A DNA stretch of 64,000 nucleotides from NCBI RefSeq assembly GCF_018448885.1, contig NZ_RCWB01000021.1:1-64000 (forward strand). Direction: 5' to 3'. The notes below the pieces were generated by a model. The model worked only from the letters and a program-made list of their open reading frames with translations, searched no databases and was not told the DNA's origin. The first letter of the stretch is position 1. Every line of letters starts with the position of its first letter. Both the position numbers and the translations under genes were made by a program. Below, one piece after another: positions 51,254 through 62,014 of this stretch. The stretch comes from Photorhabdus caribbeanensis. Lineage in GTDB: Bacteria; Pseudomonadota; Gammaproteobacteria; Enterobacterales; Enterobacteriaceae.

Positions 51254-51738
51254 CGCGAATAAACCCTATAGTTAGTAGCAAATGAGTTGAGATGATAAGG
51301 CAGTTCTCTTGGTTTGAATATACCATTATTCTCATTAAGGAAATTAAAGCATAATGGATAAATCATTTCAGTTAGTGAATATTTTAGTTTGGCTGGATAG
51401 TTTCTGGTTTTTGTCATATATATTTGATATAAATTAGTAAATAATAATGATACATGACACAATTGGCGTATTAGATTAAAAGTGAGTTTTATAATGTTGT
51501 TATGTATAGAGTAAGTTTAAAAAATTTATTTGATTTTATTTCATTATGTGGTTATTTGTGAATTGAGCAAAGGAATTAACAAGCATCTTATCATGAATCA
51601 GGTTTCATTTTATATTTTCCCTAATGTTGAAATAAGCATTAATGTTTATATGTGTGTTGGTGGCTATATGAGATATTATTTCTTGAATTTATTTATAAAG
51701 TCTAGATAATAACCATTTTAATATATTGGAATATGTTA
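51254..51738. other. AT-rich gap upstream of the HAD phosphatase gene
   Basis: About 485 bp. A weak minus-strand frame at 51202-51462 overlaps the EamA gene start and shows no protein-like pattern. The region should contain two divergent promoters; none could be fixed. Confidence 0.5.
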
Positions 51739-52551
51739 ATGTATAACCTCATTGCCACAGATCTCGATGGAACGCTTCTCCTTCAAGGAGATACAATTGG
51801 TAAGTTTACCCGCAAGGTGCTTACTGATTTATCAAGTATGGGAAAGCAGATCGTATTTGCAACCGGCAGGCATCATGCTGATGCAAATTCCATTATTGGT
51901 GATTTTGATATACCTGTGCATTTGATTACTTCGAATGGTGCCAGATTAACCAGTGCTTGTAAAAACTTGGATATTAGACAACATTTGCCAAGTCACGTAG
52001 TAAAAAGAGTGATTGAAGAAACTCAGGCAGATAATGATTTAGTGATCAATATGTATTGTGGTTCTCAATGGTTAACCAGTGAGCTACACCATAGTTTCAG
52101 TGATTTTAATCAGAATGATAATTTTAATCCCGTAGTTAGACAGGCTGATGAAATGCCTTGTGATCAGGTTGAGAAAATCTTTTTCATTCATAAGAGTAAA
52201 GATCATGATGCATTGGTTAAATTAGAACATCATTTAATTGATCTCTTTTCTGATCATGTCAATGTCGCTTTTTCATTCCCTTGGTGTCTGGAGGTAATGG
52301 GTAGTGGTGTTTCGAAGGGGCAAGCTTTAATTCAGCTCGCCGGTTTTCTTGGTATCCCAATTAATAAAACGATTGCGTTTGGTGACGGTATGAATGATGT
52401 GGAAATGCTTTCAACCGTCGCTAAAGGGGTCATAATGGGAACGGCGCATAATAGGGTAAAAAAAGCTCTGCCTGATGCCGATATTATTGGCTCTTGCTGT
52501 GAAGAGTCTGTTGCTTATTATTTGTCTGAACATGTGTGTCAGGTGAAATAA
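51739..52551 (+). CDS. Cof-type HAD phosphatase, YigL-like
   Basis: 270 residues from the ATG at 51739 (MYNLIATDLDGTLL), with GGA 8 bp upstream; an ATG two codons earlier is less likely. HAD motif I DLDGTLL, motif II FATGRHHADA, the ITSNGAR stretch, conserved Lys in SGVSKGQAL, and motif IV GDGMNDVEML are intact; the C2B cap lies between. Closest in form to E. coli YigL (sugar-phosphate or pyridoxal-phosphate phosphatase), but the locus is different, so it may be a paralogue. Substrate not determined. Confidence 0.85.
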   Translation: MYNLIATDLDGTLLLQGDTIGKFTRKVLTDLSSMGKQIVFATGRHHADANSIIGDFDIPVHLITSNGARLTSACKNLDIRQHLPSHVVKRVIEETQADNDLVINMYCGSQWLTSELHHSFSDFNQNDNFNPVVRQADEMPCDQVEKIFFIHKSKDHDALVKLEHHLIDLFSDHVNVAFSFPWCLEVMGSGVSKGQALIQLAGFLGIPINKTIAFGDGMNDVEMLSTVAKGVIMGTAHNRVKKALPDADIIGSCCEESVAYYLSEHVCQVK

Positions 52552-52585
52552 GTGGATCTTAGCTTTGCTGAGAGATGTTAATTGT

Positions 52586-52618
52586 CTGAGACATGAAGTG
52601 ATTCGATACGTGTCTCAG
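52586..52618. other. Inverted repeat between the HAD gene and kdpE
   Basis: CTGAGACA and TGTCTCAG are 8-bp arms, 17-nt loop, between two convergent genes. No T-tract on either side. Confidence 0.55.
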
Positions 52619-52621
52619 GTA

Positions 52622-53314
52622 TTAAGGCATAAACCGATAGCCAATGCCGGTTTCAGTCAATAAATGTTTTGGTCTGGTTGGGTCGGTTTCTAATTTTTGT
52701 CGTAAATGCCCCATATAAATCCGTAAATAATGATTGTGTTCAACATAATTAGGGCCCCAAACTTGGTTGAGTAATTGGCGTTGGGTGAGTACTTTGCCGC
52801 TATTCGCCAATAATTCACCTAGTAACCGGAATTCAATTGGGGTGAGGTGCAGTTCTTCGTCATTTTTGGTAATTCGGCGGTTAACCAGATCGACAACCAC
52901 ATCAGAAAAATGAACGATCGATTCTTCTTTGTTGGTTCTGGCAAAGCGGCGTAAGGCAACCCGGACTCTAGCCAATAGCTCACTGATGCCAAAGGGTTTA
53001 CTCAAGTAGTCATCAGCGCCGACATCCAAGGCTGCAACCTTATCCGCTTCTTTATCGCGGGCAGAGAGAACAATAACGGGAATTGAGCTCCATTGGCGCA
53101 GATCACGGATTAGGTTAATACCGTCACCATCCGGCAAGCCCAAATCAAGAATAATTAAGTCAGGCTTACGGGTTCCCGCTTCAATCAGGCCCCATTTCAA
53201 CGTATCACTGTCAAATACGCGATAGCCTTCACCTTCCAACGCTAGCCGAACAAAGCGTCGGATCTCTTTTTCATCTTCAATAATCAAAATGGTGTTATTG
53301 TTGGTAATAATCAC
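52622..53314 (-). CDS. kdpE: Response regulator KdpE
   Basis: 230 residues. Receiver domain with acidic pocket (IIEDEKE), phospho-acceptor Asp in LIILDLGLPDGDG and conserved Lys in YLSKPFG; OmpR-type winged-helix domain in the C-terminal half. Activates kdpFABC at low K+ or high osmolarity. GTG start overlaps the kdpD stop. Confidence 0.96.
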   Translation of the reverse strand: MIITNNNTILIIEDEKEIRRFVRLALEGEGYRVFDSDTLKWGLIEAGTRKPDLIILDLGLPDGDGINLIRDLRQWSSIPVIVLSARDKEADKVAALDVGADDYLSKPFGISELLARVRVALRRFARTNKEESIVHFSDVVVDLVNRRITKNDEELHLTPIEFRLLGELLANSGKVLTQRQLLNQVWGPNYVEHNHYLRIYMGHLRQKLETDPTRPKHLLTETGIGYRFMP

Positions 53315-56004
53315 ATCTCCTCAGTGATAATTTCAGGTGGCTTCTCTAACGGTAGAACAAAGTGAAAACTTGCTCCACCTTTTTCGTTATTGGTCGCCCA
53401 AATCTTTCCTTGGTGGATTTCAATAATTGCCCGGCAAATTGCTAATCCAAGGCCCACGCCGGGAATAGCTGACTCTTTGCGAGCGCGGGAGAATTTATCG
53501 AAAATTAACTGTTCTTGTTCCGGCGGAATGCCTTTACCTGCATCCCAAACTTCAATATGAATCTGATTTTTTTCTGTTGTCGCTTTGATGCCCAGTGGTG
53601 TTTGCTCATCGGTATATTTAATCGCGTTTTCCAACAGGTTGATAAATACCCGCTCCAGTAAACTGGCATCACAATGCAACAGTAAATCGGATGGCAAGGA
53701 AACCGCGACTGGATGACGGTTGAGCGCATATTCCAGCGAACGCAAGGTACTGCCGACGATCTCTTCCAGCGATTGCCATTCCAGATTGAGTTGAATTCCT
53801 CCCGATTGGATACGCGCCATGTCCAGTAAGTTATTAACCAGACGGGAAGTGCTGAGAATTTGTTGGCGGATCTGATTCACCTGTTTGGTATGCGGAGAGC
53901 CTTCAGCAGATAAATCCAGCATCAGGATTTCCGCTTGTCCGAACAGGACGGTCAGCGGGGTGCGTAAATCGTGAGACAGGGCCGCCAGAAGCGAGTTACG
54001 TAACTGTTCCCGTTCTGTATCCAGTTTAGCGGATTCTGCCCGGCGTGAGAGTTGTAATCTTTCCAGTGCATTGGCGATCAGGCCGGTAAATGTTTGTAGC
54101 AATCGCTGTTGTTCAGGGATCAATAACTGGCGCAAATAGGATGGCTCAATAGCCAATACAGCCAGCGTCTGAGAAGGTGTAGCAATAGGCTGTAGTTGGT
54201 AAGGTACGCTAGGTAGCGTATCGGTTCCCGCTCCGGCCGGCAGATTTTTATCAAAACTCCATTTTGCAATAGCATCGTCAATTAGCATATGACCGCCATT
54301 ATTGGTCGTTAGTTGATATAAATTGCCATCGTCGTTGGGTAAAAAGAGGCCGGTTTTAGCTTGAAAACCATTAGCAAGAAAATGGTAGCTGGTGCGGGCA
54401 ATATCTTCTTCATTCAGCGCTCGGCTCAGTTCACGGGTCATTTCATAGAGATTACGGGTTCGTTGTTCGCGGTAACGGGCAATTCGCGCCTGATATCTCA
54501 TTCCCGCTGTTAAATTTCCAACGACGACACCCACTATCAGCATGACAGTAAAAGTTAACAGGTACTGCATATCGGTAACAGCAAGAGACCAATGAGGCTG
54601 TACAAAGAAGATATCGAAACTAATGACATTAATGAAAGCGGCAAAGATTGATGGTCGGTGCCCGTAAAATAGCGCAATAATGACGACGCCAAGCAGATAA
54701 AGCGTGACAAGGTTGGCTTTATCAAGGGTCAGCAAGAATGTTCGGGAGAATAAGGTGATAAGTGTGCAGAGCGCAATAGCGATCAGGCAGCCCTGAATCT
54801 GTACTCGCCATTTTTCACTCACAGAGCGGTTGTCCTGCTCTTTATCCCATTGTCTGCGTTCTTCTAATGCGACAATGACCAGATCTAAATCTGGTCCCAG
54901 TTTCCCCAGTCGGTCAGCAAAACCTGGACGCCATTGCCAGCCAAATAGCTTCTGTTTAGATGTACAGCGACGGCCTATCAGAATTTTGCCGAGGTTATGT
55001 TCTCTGGCATAACGTAACACCGCTCTCTCTTTGTTTGAATCGGAAAGTGTCGCTGTTTCAGCCCCCAATTCATGCGCTAATCTGAGTGCTTTTAAAATAG
55101 TGCGCCGTTTACCTTCGGGTAGTTGGTACAGTTTTGGGGTTTCAACATAGATTGCATGCCAGATACAGCCTAATCGAGCCGCAAGACGAGCGGCAGTGCG
55201 GATGAGCTTTTCATTACCTGAGCTATTACCAATGCATAGCAGAAGATTATCACGGGTATGCCAGACCGGTTCATGCCCTTGTGTGTCGCGGAAAGCACGC
55301 ATTTGATCATCAACGCGATCAGCCGTCCGGCGTAAAGCGAGCTCCCGCAATGCAATCAAATTACCTTTGCGAAAAAAATTTTCGATGGCACGTTCGGCTT
55401 GGCTAGGAATATAGACCTTACCTTCATGGAGTCGCTGGCGCAGATCATCTGGGGGCAGATCAACTAAGACAATTTCATTCGCTTGATCAAAGATATGATC
55501 AGGGATGGTTTCCCTGACCTGGATACCTGTAATATCACCCACAACATCATTGAGGCTTTCCAGATGCTGAACGTTGATGGTCGTCAGTACATCTATGCCA
55601 GCTTCAAGCAACTCTTCAACATCCTGCCAGCGTTTGGGATGACGGCTGGTGTGGGGATTTCTAAATGCCAATTCATCCATCAAAATGATGGCCGGGTGGC
55701 GGGCAATGGCGGCATCAAGATCAAAGGCGGTGACTTTTCTCCGTCGGTAGTGGATCTGTTTAAGTGGCAGTTGTGGCAGACCATCAAGTAAAGCGGCAGT
55801 TCCCTGCCGCTCATGGGTTTCTACCACGCCGATAACCACATCCAGCCCTTGAGCACGTAATCTTTGCGCTTCCTGCAACATGGCATAGGTTTTTCCCACA
55901 CCGGCGCAGGCACCGAAAAATATTTTTAATTTACCGCGCTGTTTCTCGTTAACCAGTGTCAGTAATTCATCCGGGTCAGGGCGCTGTGGTTCGAGTTGAT
56001 CCAT
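53311..56004 (-). CDS. kdpD: Sensor histidine kinase KdpD
   Basis: 897 residues from the ATG at 56004, 2 bp after the kdpC stop with AAAGG upstream. N-terminal KdpD domain with Walker A GACAGVGKTYAML, a USP-like domain (about 250-375), four transmembrane helices (about 400-500), GAF-like region, phospho-His in ALSHDLRTPLTVL and HATPase (GVGLGLAICRAI). Complete. Confidence 0.96.
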   Translation of the reverse strand: MDQLEPQRPDPDELLTLVNEKQRGKLKIFFGACAGVGKTYAMLQEAQRLRAQGLDVVIGVVETHERQGTAALLDGLPQLPLKQIHYRRRKVTAFDLDAAIARHPAIILMDELAFRNPHTSRHPKRWQDVEELLEAGIDVLTTINVQHLESLNDVVGDITGIQVRETIPDHIFDQANEIVLVDLPPDDLRQRLHEGKVYIPSQAERAIENFFRKGNLIALRELALRRTADRVDDQMRAFRDTQGHEPVWHTRDNLLLCIGNSSGNEKLIRTAARLAARLGCIWHAIYVETPKLYQLPEGKRRTILKALRLAHELGAETATLSDSNKERAVLRYAREHNLGKILIGRRCTSKQKLFGWQWRPGFADRLGKLGPDLDLVIVALEERRQWDKEQDNRSVSEKWRVQIQGCLIAIALCTLITLFSRTFLLTLDKANLVTLYLLGVVIIALFYGHRPSIFAAFINVISFDIFFVQPHWSLAVTDMQYLLTFTVMLIVGVVVGNLTAGMRYQARIARYREQRTRNLYEMTRELSRALNEEDIARTSYHFLANGFQAKTGLFLPNDDGNLYQLTTNNGGHMLIDDAIAKWSFDKNLPAGAGTDTLPSVPYQLQPIATPSQTLAVLAIEPSYLRQLLIPEQQRLLQTFTGLIANALERLQLSRRAESAKLDTEREQLRNSLLAALSHDLRTPLTVLFGQAEILMLDLSAEGSPHTKQVNQIRQQILSTSRLVNNLLDMARIQSGGIQLNLEWQSLEEIVGSTLRSLEYALNRHPVAVSLPSDLLLHCDASLLERVFINLLENAIKYTDEQTPLGIKATTEKNQIHIEVWDAGKGIPPEQEQLIFDKFSRARKESAIPGVGLGLAICRAIIEIHQGKIWATNNEKGGASFHFVLPLEKPPEIITEEM

Positions 56005-56006
56005 AT

Positions 56007-56594
56007 TCAACCTTTCTGTTTTCTCTTGTGCAAATTATCAAGGGCAAGATTAAGTTTTAACACATTAATCACAGGCTCACCGAGGAATTCCGATGGTGGC
56101 GGCTCAATATTATCTTTGATTAATTGTTTTATCACTTTGACCGGTAAATGGCGGGCATCAGCGACTCTTTGTGCTTGAAAATCAGCAGCGGCGGGTGAAA
56201 TGTGAGGATCAAGGCCGCTACTGGATGCAGTGACCAGATCAACCGGTACAGGAGTGTCTGGTTGGCGGTTAAATTGACGCAGTTGCTCAACTCTGCGTTT
56301 GATTTCATCATCCAATATTGGGTTGGAGGGCGCTAAATTGCTGCCACCCGAGTACAGAGCGTTATAGGGATAATCTACGGTGGCAGAAGGGCGCCCCTGA
56401 AAATAGATCGCTTTAGTGAAGGGTTGACCAATCAGTTCAGAGCCAACGGTTTGACCATCTTGTTTTACCATAGAGCCTTGTGCTTGATAAGGAAACATCA
56501 GTTCTGACAAACCTGTTGCCAGCAATGGATAAGCTACGCCGGTAATCAGTGTCAGAAATATCAACAACACAACAGAAGAACGTAACCAAATCAT
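56007..56594 (-). CDS. kdpC: Potassium-transporting ATPase subunit KdpC
   Basis: 195 residues. One N-terminal transmembrane helix, then a periplasmic domain with GSNLAPSNP and [18 protein letters not shown]. Stabilises the KdpFABC complex. The start is ambiguous among GTG 56603, ATG 56600 and ATG 56594; the last has correct spacing from TAAGG. Confidence 0.94.
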   Translation of the reverse strand: MIWLRSSVVLLIFLTLITGVAYPLLATGLSELMFPYQAQGSMVKQDGQTVGSELIGQPFTKAIYFQGRPSATVDYPYNALYSGGSNLAPSNPILDDEIKRRVEQLRQFNRQPDTPVPVDLVTASSSGLDPHISPAAADFQAQRVADARHLPVKVIKQLIKDNIEPPPSEFLGEPVINVLKLNLALDNLHKRKQKG

Positions 56595-56604
56595 TTTCAT
56601 CACC

Positions 56605-58671
56605 TTATTTAAGTATCAGCAAAGTCAGCAACATATCTATCAGTTTGATGCCGATGAAAGGCGCTATCAGACCACCCAGGCCATAAATCCACAGATTGCG
56701 GCGTAAAAGCGACAAGGCATTCATTGGTCGGTAGCTCACGCCTTTTAGAGCCAATGGGATCAAGAAAACAATAATCAGCGCATTAAAGATAACGGTGGAT
56801 AAAACCGCCGAACTGGGTGAATGAAGGTGCATGATATTCAAGATATTTAATTGTGGATAAGTGACGGCAAACGCCGCCGGGATAATGGCAAAATATTTTG
56901 CGATATCATTGGCGATACTGAATGTGGTCAGAGAACCACGTGTCATCAACATCTGTTTACCAATATGGACTACTTCAATCAGTTTGGTTGGGTTGGAATC
57001 CAGATCCACCATATTGCCGGCTTCTTTGGCTGCCTGAGTGCCTGAGTTCATAGCAACGGCAACATCGGCCTGAGCAAGGGCAGGGGCATCATTAGTGCCA
57101 TCACCGGTCATGGCGACCAGACGGCCTTCGGATTGATATTGGCGGATCAGGGCTAGTTTGGCTTCGGGGGTAGCTTCCGCCAGAAAGTCATCTACGCCGG
57201 CTTCTGCGGCAATCGCAGCCGCGGTCAGACGGTTATCGCCGGTAATCATAACGGTCTTGATTCCCATCCGGCGCATTTCACCGAATCGCTCTTTAATACC
57301 GCCTTTTATAATATCTTTTAGCGCGACAACTCCCAGTACCTGTTGATTTTCTGCGACAACCAGCGGGGTACCCCCTTTACGCGCTACGGTCTGTACCAAA
57401 ATTTCTACGGCTTCAGGGAATTTTCCGTGATTGGCTTCGATATGGCGGCGAATTGCATCGACGGCGCCTTTGCGGATCATGCGGTTTTCCACATTCACAC
57501 CACTCATTCGAGTCATGGCAGAGAAAGGCACAAAAGTTGCGTTCAGTGAGCGCAGATCACGTTCACGCAGATTGAATCGTTGTTTTGCCAGAATGACAAT
57601 GCTGCGGCCTTCTGGTGTTTCATCGGCTAAAGAAGAGAGCTGGGCGGCATCCGCCAACTGCTGTTCTGTTATACCAGGCACGGGTAGAAACTGAGAGGCT
57701 TGGCGATTCCCCAAAGTGATGGTGCCGGTTTTATCCAGTAGCAACACATCCACATCACCCGCTGCTTCAACGGCTCGTCCGCTGGTGGCAATAACATTTG
57801 CACCTAGCATGCGGCTCATGCCTGCGACACCAATTGCAGAGAGTAGACCGCCAATGGTGGTAGGAATAAGGCAGACTAATAATGCTATCAATACCGTGAC
57901 AGTGATAGGTTGACCAGATTGGTTAGCTTCCACGCTGAATATTGAAAATGGCAGCAGGGTGACACACACCAATAGAAAAATGATTGTCAGGGCCGTCAAC
58001 AGGATAGTCAGTGCAATCTCGTTTGGGGTTTTACGACGTTTAGCCCCTTCCACCATTGAAATCATGCGGTCAAGAAAAGTTTCACCGGGATTAACTGAAC
58101 ATTCGACCACCAGCCAGTCAGATAGTACATGGGTGCCGCCGGTTACAGAGGAAAAATCACCGCCAGATTCGCGGATAACAGGGGCAGACTCTCCGGTGAT
58201 TGCACTTTCGTCAACAGATGCGCCACCTTCGATAACTTCACCATCGCAAGGGATGGTTTCACCGGCTTCAATAATGACAATATCCCCTTTGCGCAGGCTG
58301 TCAGAAGGGACTTTCTCTCGGGTTGCATTGCGATTAGCTGAGATAAGTTTAGTTGCCCAACTGGTTTTTCTTACCCCTTTAAGACTGGCTGCTTGAGCTT
58401 TGCTTCTCCCTTCTGCCAGTGCTTCGGCAAAGTTGGCGAATAGCACAGTAAACCATAGCCATAAGGCGATGTTACCAGTGAATAACGCATTTCCCTTAAA
58501 TTGACCCGCTAACATGGCTATCCATAAAATGGTGGTTAACCCACTGCCTAGATAGACGACAAACATCACTGGGTTACGCCATTGTGCGGCCGGATGACAT
58601 TTTTTGACTGAATCAATCAGGGCATTACGAATCAAAGCAGGCTCTAATAATGTCTGTTGCTTGTTGGTCAT
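56605..58671 (-). CDS. kdpB: Potassium-transporting P-type ATPase subunit KdpB
   Basis: 688 residues. P-type ATPase with phosphorylated Asp in [16 protein letters not shown] actuator motif in [14 protein letters not shown] nucleotide-binding motif in [10 protein letters not shown], and hinge [10 protein letters not shown]. Drives K+ uptake by KdpA. Twenty bp after kdpA. Confidence 0.97.
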   Translation of the reverse strand: MTNKQQTLLEPALIRNALIDSVKKCHPAAQWRNPVMFVVYLGSGLTTILWIAMLAGQFKGNALFTGNIALWLWFTVLFANFAEALAEGRSKAQAASLKGVRKTSWATKLISANRNATREKVPSDSLRKGDIVIIEAGETIPCDGEVIEGGASVDESAITGESAPVIRESGGDFSSVTGGTHVLSDWLVVECSVNPGETFLDRMISMVEGAKRRKTPNEIALTILLTALTIIFLLVCVTLLPFSIFSVEANQSGQPITVTVLIALLVCLIPTTIGGLLSAIGVAGMSRMLGANVIATSGRAVEAAGDVDVLLLDKTGTITLGNRQASQFLPVPGITEQQLADAAQLSSLADETPEGRSIVILAKQRFNLRERDLRSLNATFVPFSAMTRMSGVNVENRMIRKGAVDAIRRHIEANHGKFPEAVEILVQTVARKGGTPLVVAENQQVLGVVALKDIIKGGIKERFGEMRRMGIKTVMITGDNRLTAAAIAAEAGVDDFLAEATPEAKLALIRQYQSEGRLVAMTGDGTNDAPALAQADVAVAMNSGTQAAKEAGNMVDLDSNPTKLIEVVHIGKQMLMTRGSLTTFSIANDIAKYFAIIPAAFAVTYPQLNILNIMHLHSPSSAVLSTVIFNALIIVFLIPLALKGVSYRPMNALSLLRRNLWIYGLGGLIAPFIGIKLIDMLLTLLILK

Positions 58672-58691
58672 GGTATGCCTCTCTTTGGCTC

Positions 58692-60398
58692 TTATCGGGC
58701 CATTAGCCAGATTTGTAAATGTTCAATTACCGGGCCAAGGATCAGAGCCGGAATAAAAGTCAAGGCACCGATTAGCATGATGGTCAAAATCAATAGACTG
58801 ATAAACAGTGGGCTGTAGGTGGGGAGTGTACCGTTGCTGGCAGGCTGGCGTTTTTTTACGACCAAAGAACCGGCAATAGCAAGTACTGGCAGGATCATGC
58901 CAAAGCGACCTAAAAACAGGATTATGGTTAGCAACAGGTTGTAGAACATACTGTTGGCATTGAGGCCCGCGAAAGCACTGCCATTATTGTTGGCAGCGGA
59001 GGAGAGGGCATAGAGCACTTCACTGAAACCATGAGCGCCAGGGTTCAAAATACCGGCACGCCCACTGGTGGTGGAGATGGCAAGCGCTGTTCCTAAAAGC
59101 GCCAGTGTAGGAGTAACCAGAATCACCAGAGCCACCATTTTTATCTCGAATACTTCGATTTTTTTACCGAGATATTCAGGGGCACGGCCTATCATTAAAC
59201 CGGCGATAAAAACAGTCAGCAGAACGAACAGTAACATACCGTATAAACCAGAACCCACACCGCCAAATACGACTTCACCAATTTGTATCAACCACATTGG
59301 GATCATGCCGCCAAGTGCAGTGAAAGAATCATGCATAGCATTGACTGCCCCACAGGAAGCGGCGGTTGTTACGACGGCATAAATTGAGGTTGCGAGAATG
59401 CCAAAACGATTCTCTTTACCTTCCATATTGACATTACTGTTGGCGCCTAACAGGCTGAAATGGGGATTCCCTTTCAGTTCGGCATACATGACTCCTACGG
59501 TGGCAATGGCAAAGATGATACTCATTGTCCACAATAGAGCGTGCCCTTGACGGTTATCACCAACCACTTGTCCAAAAGCAAAACAGAGTGCACAAGGGAT
59601 CAAGAAGATAGAGAGTATCTGAATGAAATTGCTGATAGCGGTTGGATTTTCAAAGGGGTGTGACGAGCTAGCATCAAAGAATCCACCACCATTGGTTCCC
59701 AATAACTTGATGGCTTCCTGCGAGGCAACCGGGCCCATCGGGATCAATTGCTGTTGGCCTTCAATGGTATGGGCTAATTGATACGGTTCGAAATTCTGAA
59801 TCACTCCCTGACTGACGAAAACGAGCGTGATAACCATAGACAGCGGTAGCAGTAGATAAAGTGTGATACGTGTGATATCAACCCAGGCGTTGCCTACGGT
59901 TTTGACGCCATGACGGGAAAATGCGCGTATCAGCGCAAATGCCACTGCAATACCGGTTGCCGCAGAAAGAAAGTTCTGCACGGTTAGACCTGTCATCTGG
60001 CTAAAGTAGCTGAGTGTGTTTTCTCCACTGTATGACTGCCAATCCGTATTGGTGATAAAACTGACCGCTGTATTCAGCGCCAGGTCCCATTTGAGTCCGG
60101 GGAAATGTTCAGGATTAAGGGGGAGGGCATGTTGTGTGGCTAAAAGCGTGAATAGCAGTAATAGACCGGTCAGATTAAAAATAATGATAGCTAATGCGTA
60201 TTGCCACCAGTTCATCTCTTTGACTGTGCCGCCAGGTTTCTGTAAGCCACAGCAACGCCAAAGGCCAGATTCTGCTTTAGTCAGCCCGCGTGGAATATTA
60301 CCATCGATCATGTTGGCGATAACGTTTCCGAGTGGTTTTGCCAGTAGCATCAAAATCAGTAAGAAACTGGTGATCAATAAAAAAGCGGATGCTGCCAT
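58692..60398 (-). CDS. kdpA: Potassium-transporting ATPase subunit KdpA
   Basis: 568 residues, about ten transmembrane helices. K+ selectivity-filter type loops are seen in [33 protein letters not shown] and [14 protein letters not shown]. Its ATG directly follows the kdpF stop (TAA-ATG). Confidence 0.97.
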   Translation of the reverse strand: MAASAFLLITSFLLILMLLAKPLGNVIANMIDGNIPRGLTKAESGLWRCCGLQKPGGTVKEMNWWQYALAIIIFNLTGLLLLFTLLATQHALPLNPEHFPGLKWDLALNTAVSFITNTDWQSYSGENTLSYFSQMTGLTVQNFLSAATGIAVAFALIRAFSRHGVKTVGNAWVDITRITLYLLLPLSMVITLVFVSQGVIQNFEPYQLAHTIEGQQQLIPMGPVASQEAIKLLGTNGGGFFDASSSHPFENPTAISNFIQILSIFLIPCALCFAFGQVVGDNRQGHALLWTMSIIFAIATVGVMYAELKGNPHFSLLGANSNVNMEGKENRFGILATSIYAVVTTAASCGAVNAMHDSFTALGGMIPMWLIQIGEVVFGGVGSGLYGMLLFVLLTVFIAGLMIGRAPEYLGKKIEVFEIKMVALVILVTPTLALLGTALAISTTSGRAGILNPGAHGFSEVLYALSSAANNNGSAFAGLNANSMFYNLLLTIILFLGRFGMILPVLAIAGSLVVKKRQPASNGTLPTYSPLFISLLILTIMLIGALTFIPALILGPVIEHLQIWLMAR

Positions 60399-60488
60399 TT
60401 AAAAATCCTCCGCATGAAGTAGCGCATAGATTAGATAAACCAGTAACAGGGCTACTAATAACGCGCCGGAAATGCAGAATATGCTCAT
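60399..60488 (-). CDS. kdpF: Potassium-transporting ATPase subunit KdpF
   Basis: 29 residues, a single transmembrane helix (MSIFCISGALLVALLLVYLI, then YALLHAEDF). GGAGA 7 bp upstream of the ATG at 60488. Matches E. coli KdpF (29 residues) in length and C-terminal pattern. Easily missed because of its size. First gene of the operon kdpFABCDE. Confidence 0.94.
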   Translation of the reverse strand: MSIFCISGALLVALLLVYLIYALLHAEDF

Positions 60489-60565
60489 TGCTTAATCTCC
60501 TGAAAACTTGGATAGATAAAGATTAGGGAAGGGGATGCAAAGATGCTGATAAAAGAGTGAGTGGA

Positions 60566-60589
60566 TGTGTAAAAAAAGTGTAAAAATGA
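60566..60589 (-). promoter_or_regulatory. KdpE operator upstream of kdpF
   Basis: On the minus strand, ATTTTTACACTTTTTTTACA closely matches the KdpE-binding T-rich box before E. coli kdpF (ATTTTTATACTTTTTTTACA). It lies about 80 bp before the kdpF start. Confidence 0.8.
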
Positions 60590-61009
60590 CTAATAACAGA
60601 AGACTTAAATAGAAACCTATCTTGTTTAGAACTATTATAATAATTCCCTTTTTTAGCAGAAGATACATTTATGGGAAAGTGAATGGTTAGGGGTATTAGA
60701 TGATTTTAAATTAATGGATAATCCTGCACATGAACGTTCTGATTATTTATATATTATTGATAATATTGCTAAAGTAATCGGAATGTTAAAACTTGACATA
60801 TAATATTTTTATTTTACTAATTATAACTGAGCATATTGAAAATTAAATTGATTGGGATTTTATAGTATAGGAAAAATTATTTTTACTTATTATGCGAATC
60901 CATCGTTTAGTATTAATATGATTGTCAGGGATTGACAAAAAATACTCAATATTTGAATTATTAAAAAAACATTTAATTAAATGATTTTTATGTTAAAAAA
61001 TGTTGTTTT
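60590..61009. other. Gap upstream of kdp with a coding fossil
   Basis: About 420 bp. In the plus strand, 60658-60801 is open and protein-like without a start: HLWESEWLGVLDDFKLMDNP, then AHERSDYLYIIDNIAKVIGM and LKLDI before TAA. It may be the C-terminal end of a lost gene. The remaining AT-rich DNA shows nothing I can support. Confidence 0.4.
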
Positions 61010-61393
61010 TCAATTGGTTAAATATTTTTCTATTTCTTCAAATGTTGTATTTGATTCTATTGCCTGATAGAAACCGTTTTCGACATGTATTGGCGTAATG
61101 ATATTGGTGTTTTTCAATATTGGTTTATTGTTAAAAGAAACAGATAGTTTTTTTCCTACGTTTTGCTTTATAAAAAGATTAAATGGTTTACTGCAATGAG
61201 AGTTATTTTTTACTTTGATGAAAATGGAATAGTAATTATCTCCTTTTTCCGGAAAAATTTCCTCTATACATAATGGAGTCAAATGAAAAGTTTCGCCATT
61301 TGCTTTATAGTCAATAGAAAAAGCGTGTTTTTTGGAGATGCAGCCTGAAACATTTATTGCTAATATTAATAATATAACAGTTAATACCTTCAT
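61010..61393 (-). CDS. Small hypothetical lipoprotein
   Basis: 127 residues. Signal peptide with lipobox NVSGC (Cys18), Ile at +2, so probably outer membrane. The rest has a beta-rich pattern (FSIDYKANGETFHLTPLCIE, YYSIFIKVKNNSHC) with two Cys that could form a disulfide. Not recognised; resembles small lipoproteins found in secretion-associated accessory regions, but I cannot assign one. AT-rich. Confidence 0.65.
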   Translation of the reverse strand: MKVLTVILLILAINVSGCISKKHAFSIDYKANGETFHLTPLCIEEIFPEKGDNYYSIFIKVKNNSHCSKPFNLFIKQNVGKKLSVSFNNKPILKNTNIITPIHVENGFYQAIESNTTFEEIEKYLTN

Positions 61394-61738
61394 CTTTCCT
61401 CCTATTATCGTTTTTCTGTACTTATATAATGATTATCAATGAAAGTCTTCACATTGGCAATCCTTGCTTTTATCGCTAGCGTCAAACGGATATTTTCAAA
61501 TGCTTGTATCTTTAATTTCATTTTCACTAACTGTTAATAAAATGTTTTTAATATTACATTTTTATCATATTTTATGTAATAAAATTACATAAAATAGAAA
61601 ATATAGCGACAATAACGGCTTAAAAGTGATCTGATAAGTGGTAAATTTTCATTTTTTGCGATAAAATTTTAAACAATTTACAGATTGATTATTTTTAAGA
61701 TTCTGCGGAAAAGTGGGATCATTTTAAGGAGGACAAAT
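61394..61738. promoter_or_regulatory. Intergenic region with a perfect AT-rich palindrome
   Basis: 345 bp between divergent genes. At 61569-61595, ATTTTATGTAAT and ATTACATAAAAT form a perfect 12-bp dyad with a 3-nt centre, which could be an operator or a stem-loop. No promoter hexamers were assigned. Confidence 0.5.
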
Positions 61739-61948
61739 ATGTCTTCATATCGTGAATATCCTTGGTATCAAGTTCTTTTACGCCGTATTGGCGCTGTCAC
61801 TTTCGGTGTCCTGGCGTTACCGGTGATGCTATTTCGTCGTGATCGCGTACGTTTTTACAGTTATTTGTATCGTGTATGGGTAAAAACTAGCAATAAGCCC
61901 GTATGGTTAAAACAGTCAGAACAGGTTATGGCAATCAAAAGTAGCTGA
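61739..61948 (+). CDS. ybfA: YbfA-like protein (DUF2517)
   Basis: 69 residues from the ATG at 61739 with AAGGAGGA upstream; the in-frame ATG at 61685 has none. Pattern [52 protein letters not shown] matches E. coli YbfA, encoded beside kdp there too. One likely transmembrane helix. Unknown function. Confidence 0.92.
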   Translation: MSSYREYPWYQVLLRRIGAVTFGVLALPVMLFRRDRVRFYSYLYRVWVKTSNKPVWLKQSEQVMAIKSS

Positions 61949-62014
61949 CAACTGACAATTGGCGGCAGGTAGCGGTATATTATTGCCATACAATTAATAT
62001 ACAGGACGAATATG

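Noticed and set aside
51202-51462. 86-residue minus-strand frame upstream of the EamA gene
   Set aside because: It overlaps the EamA start in another frame and is AT-driven; no protein-like pattern.
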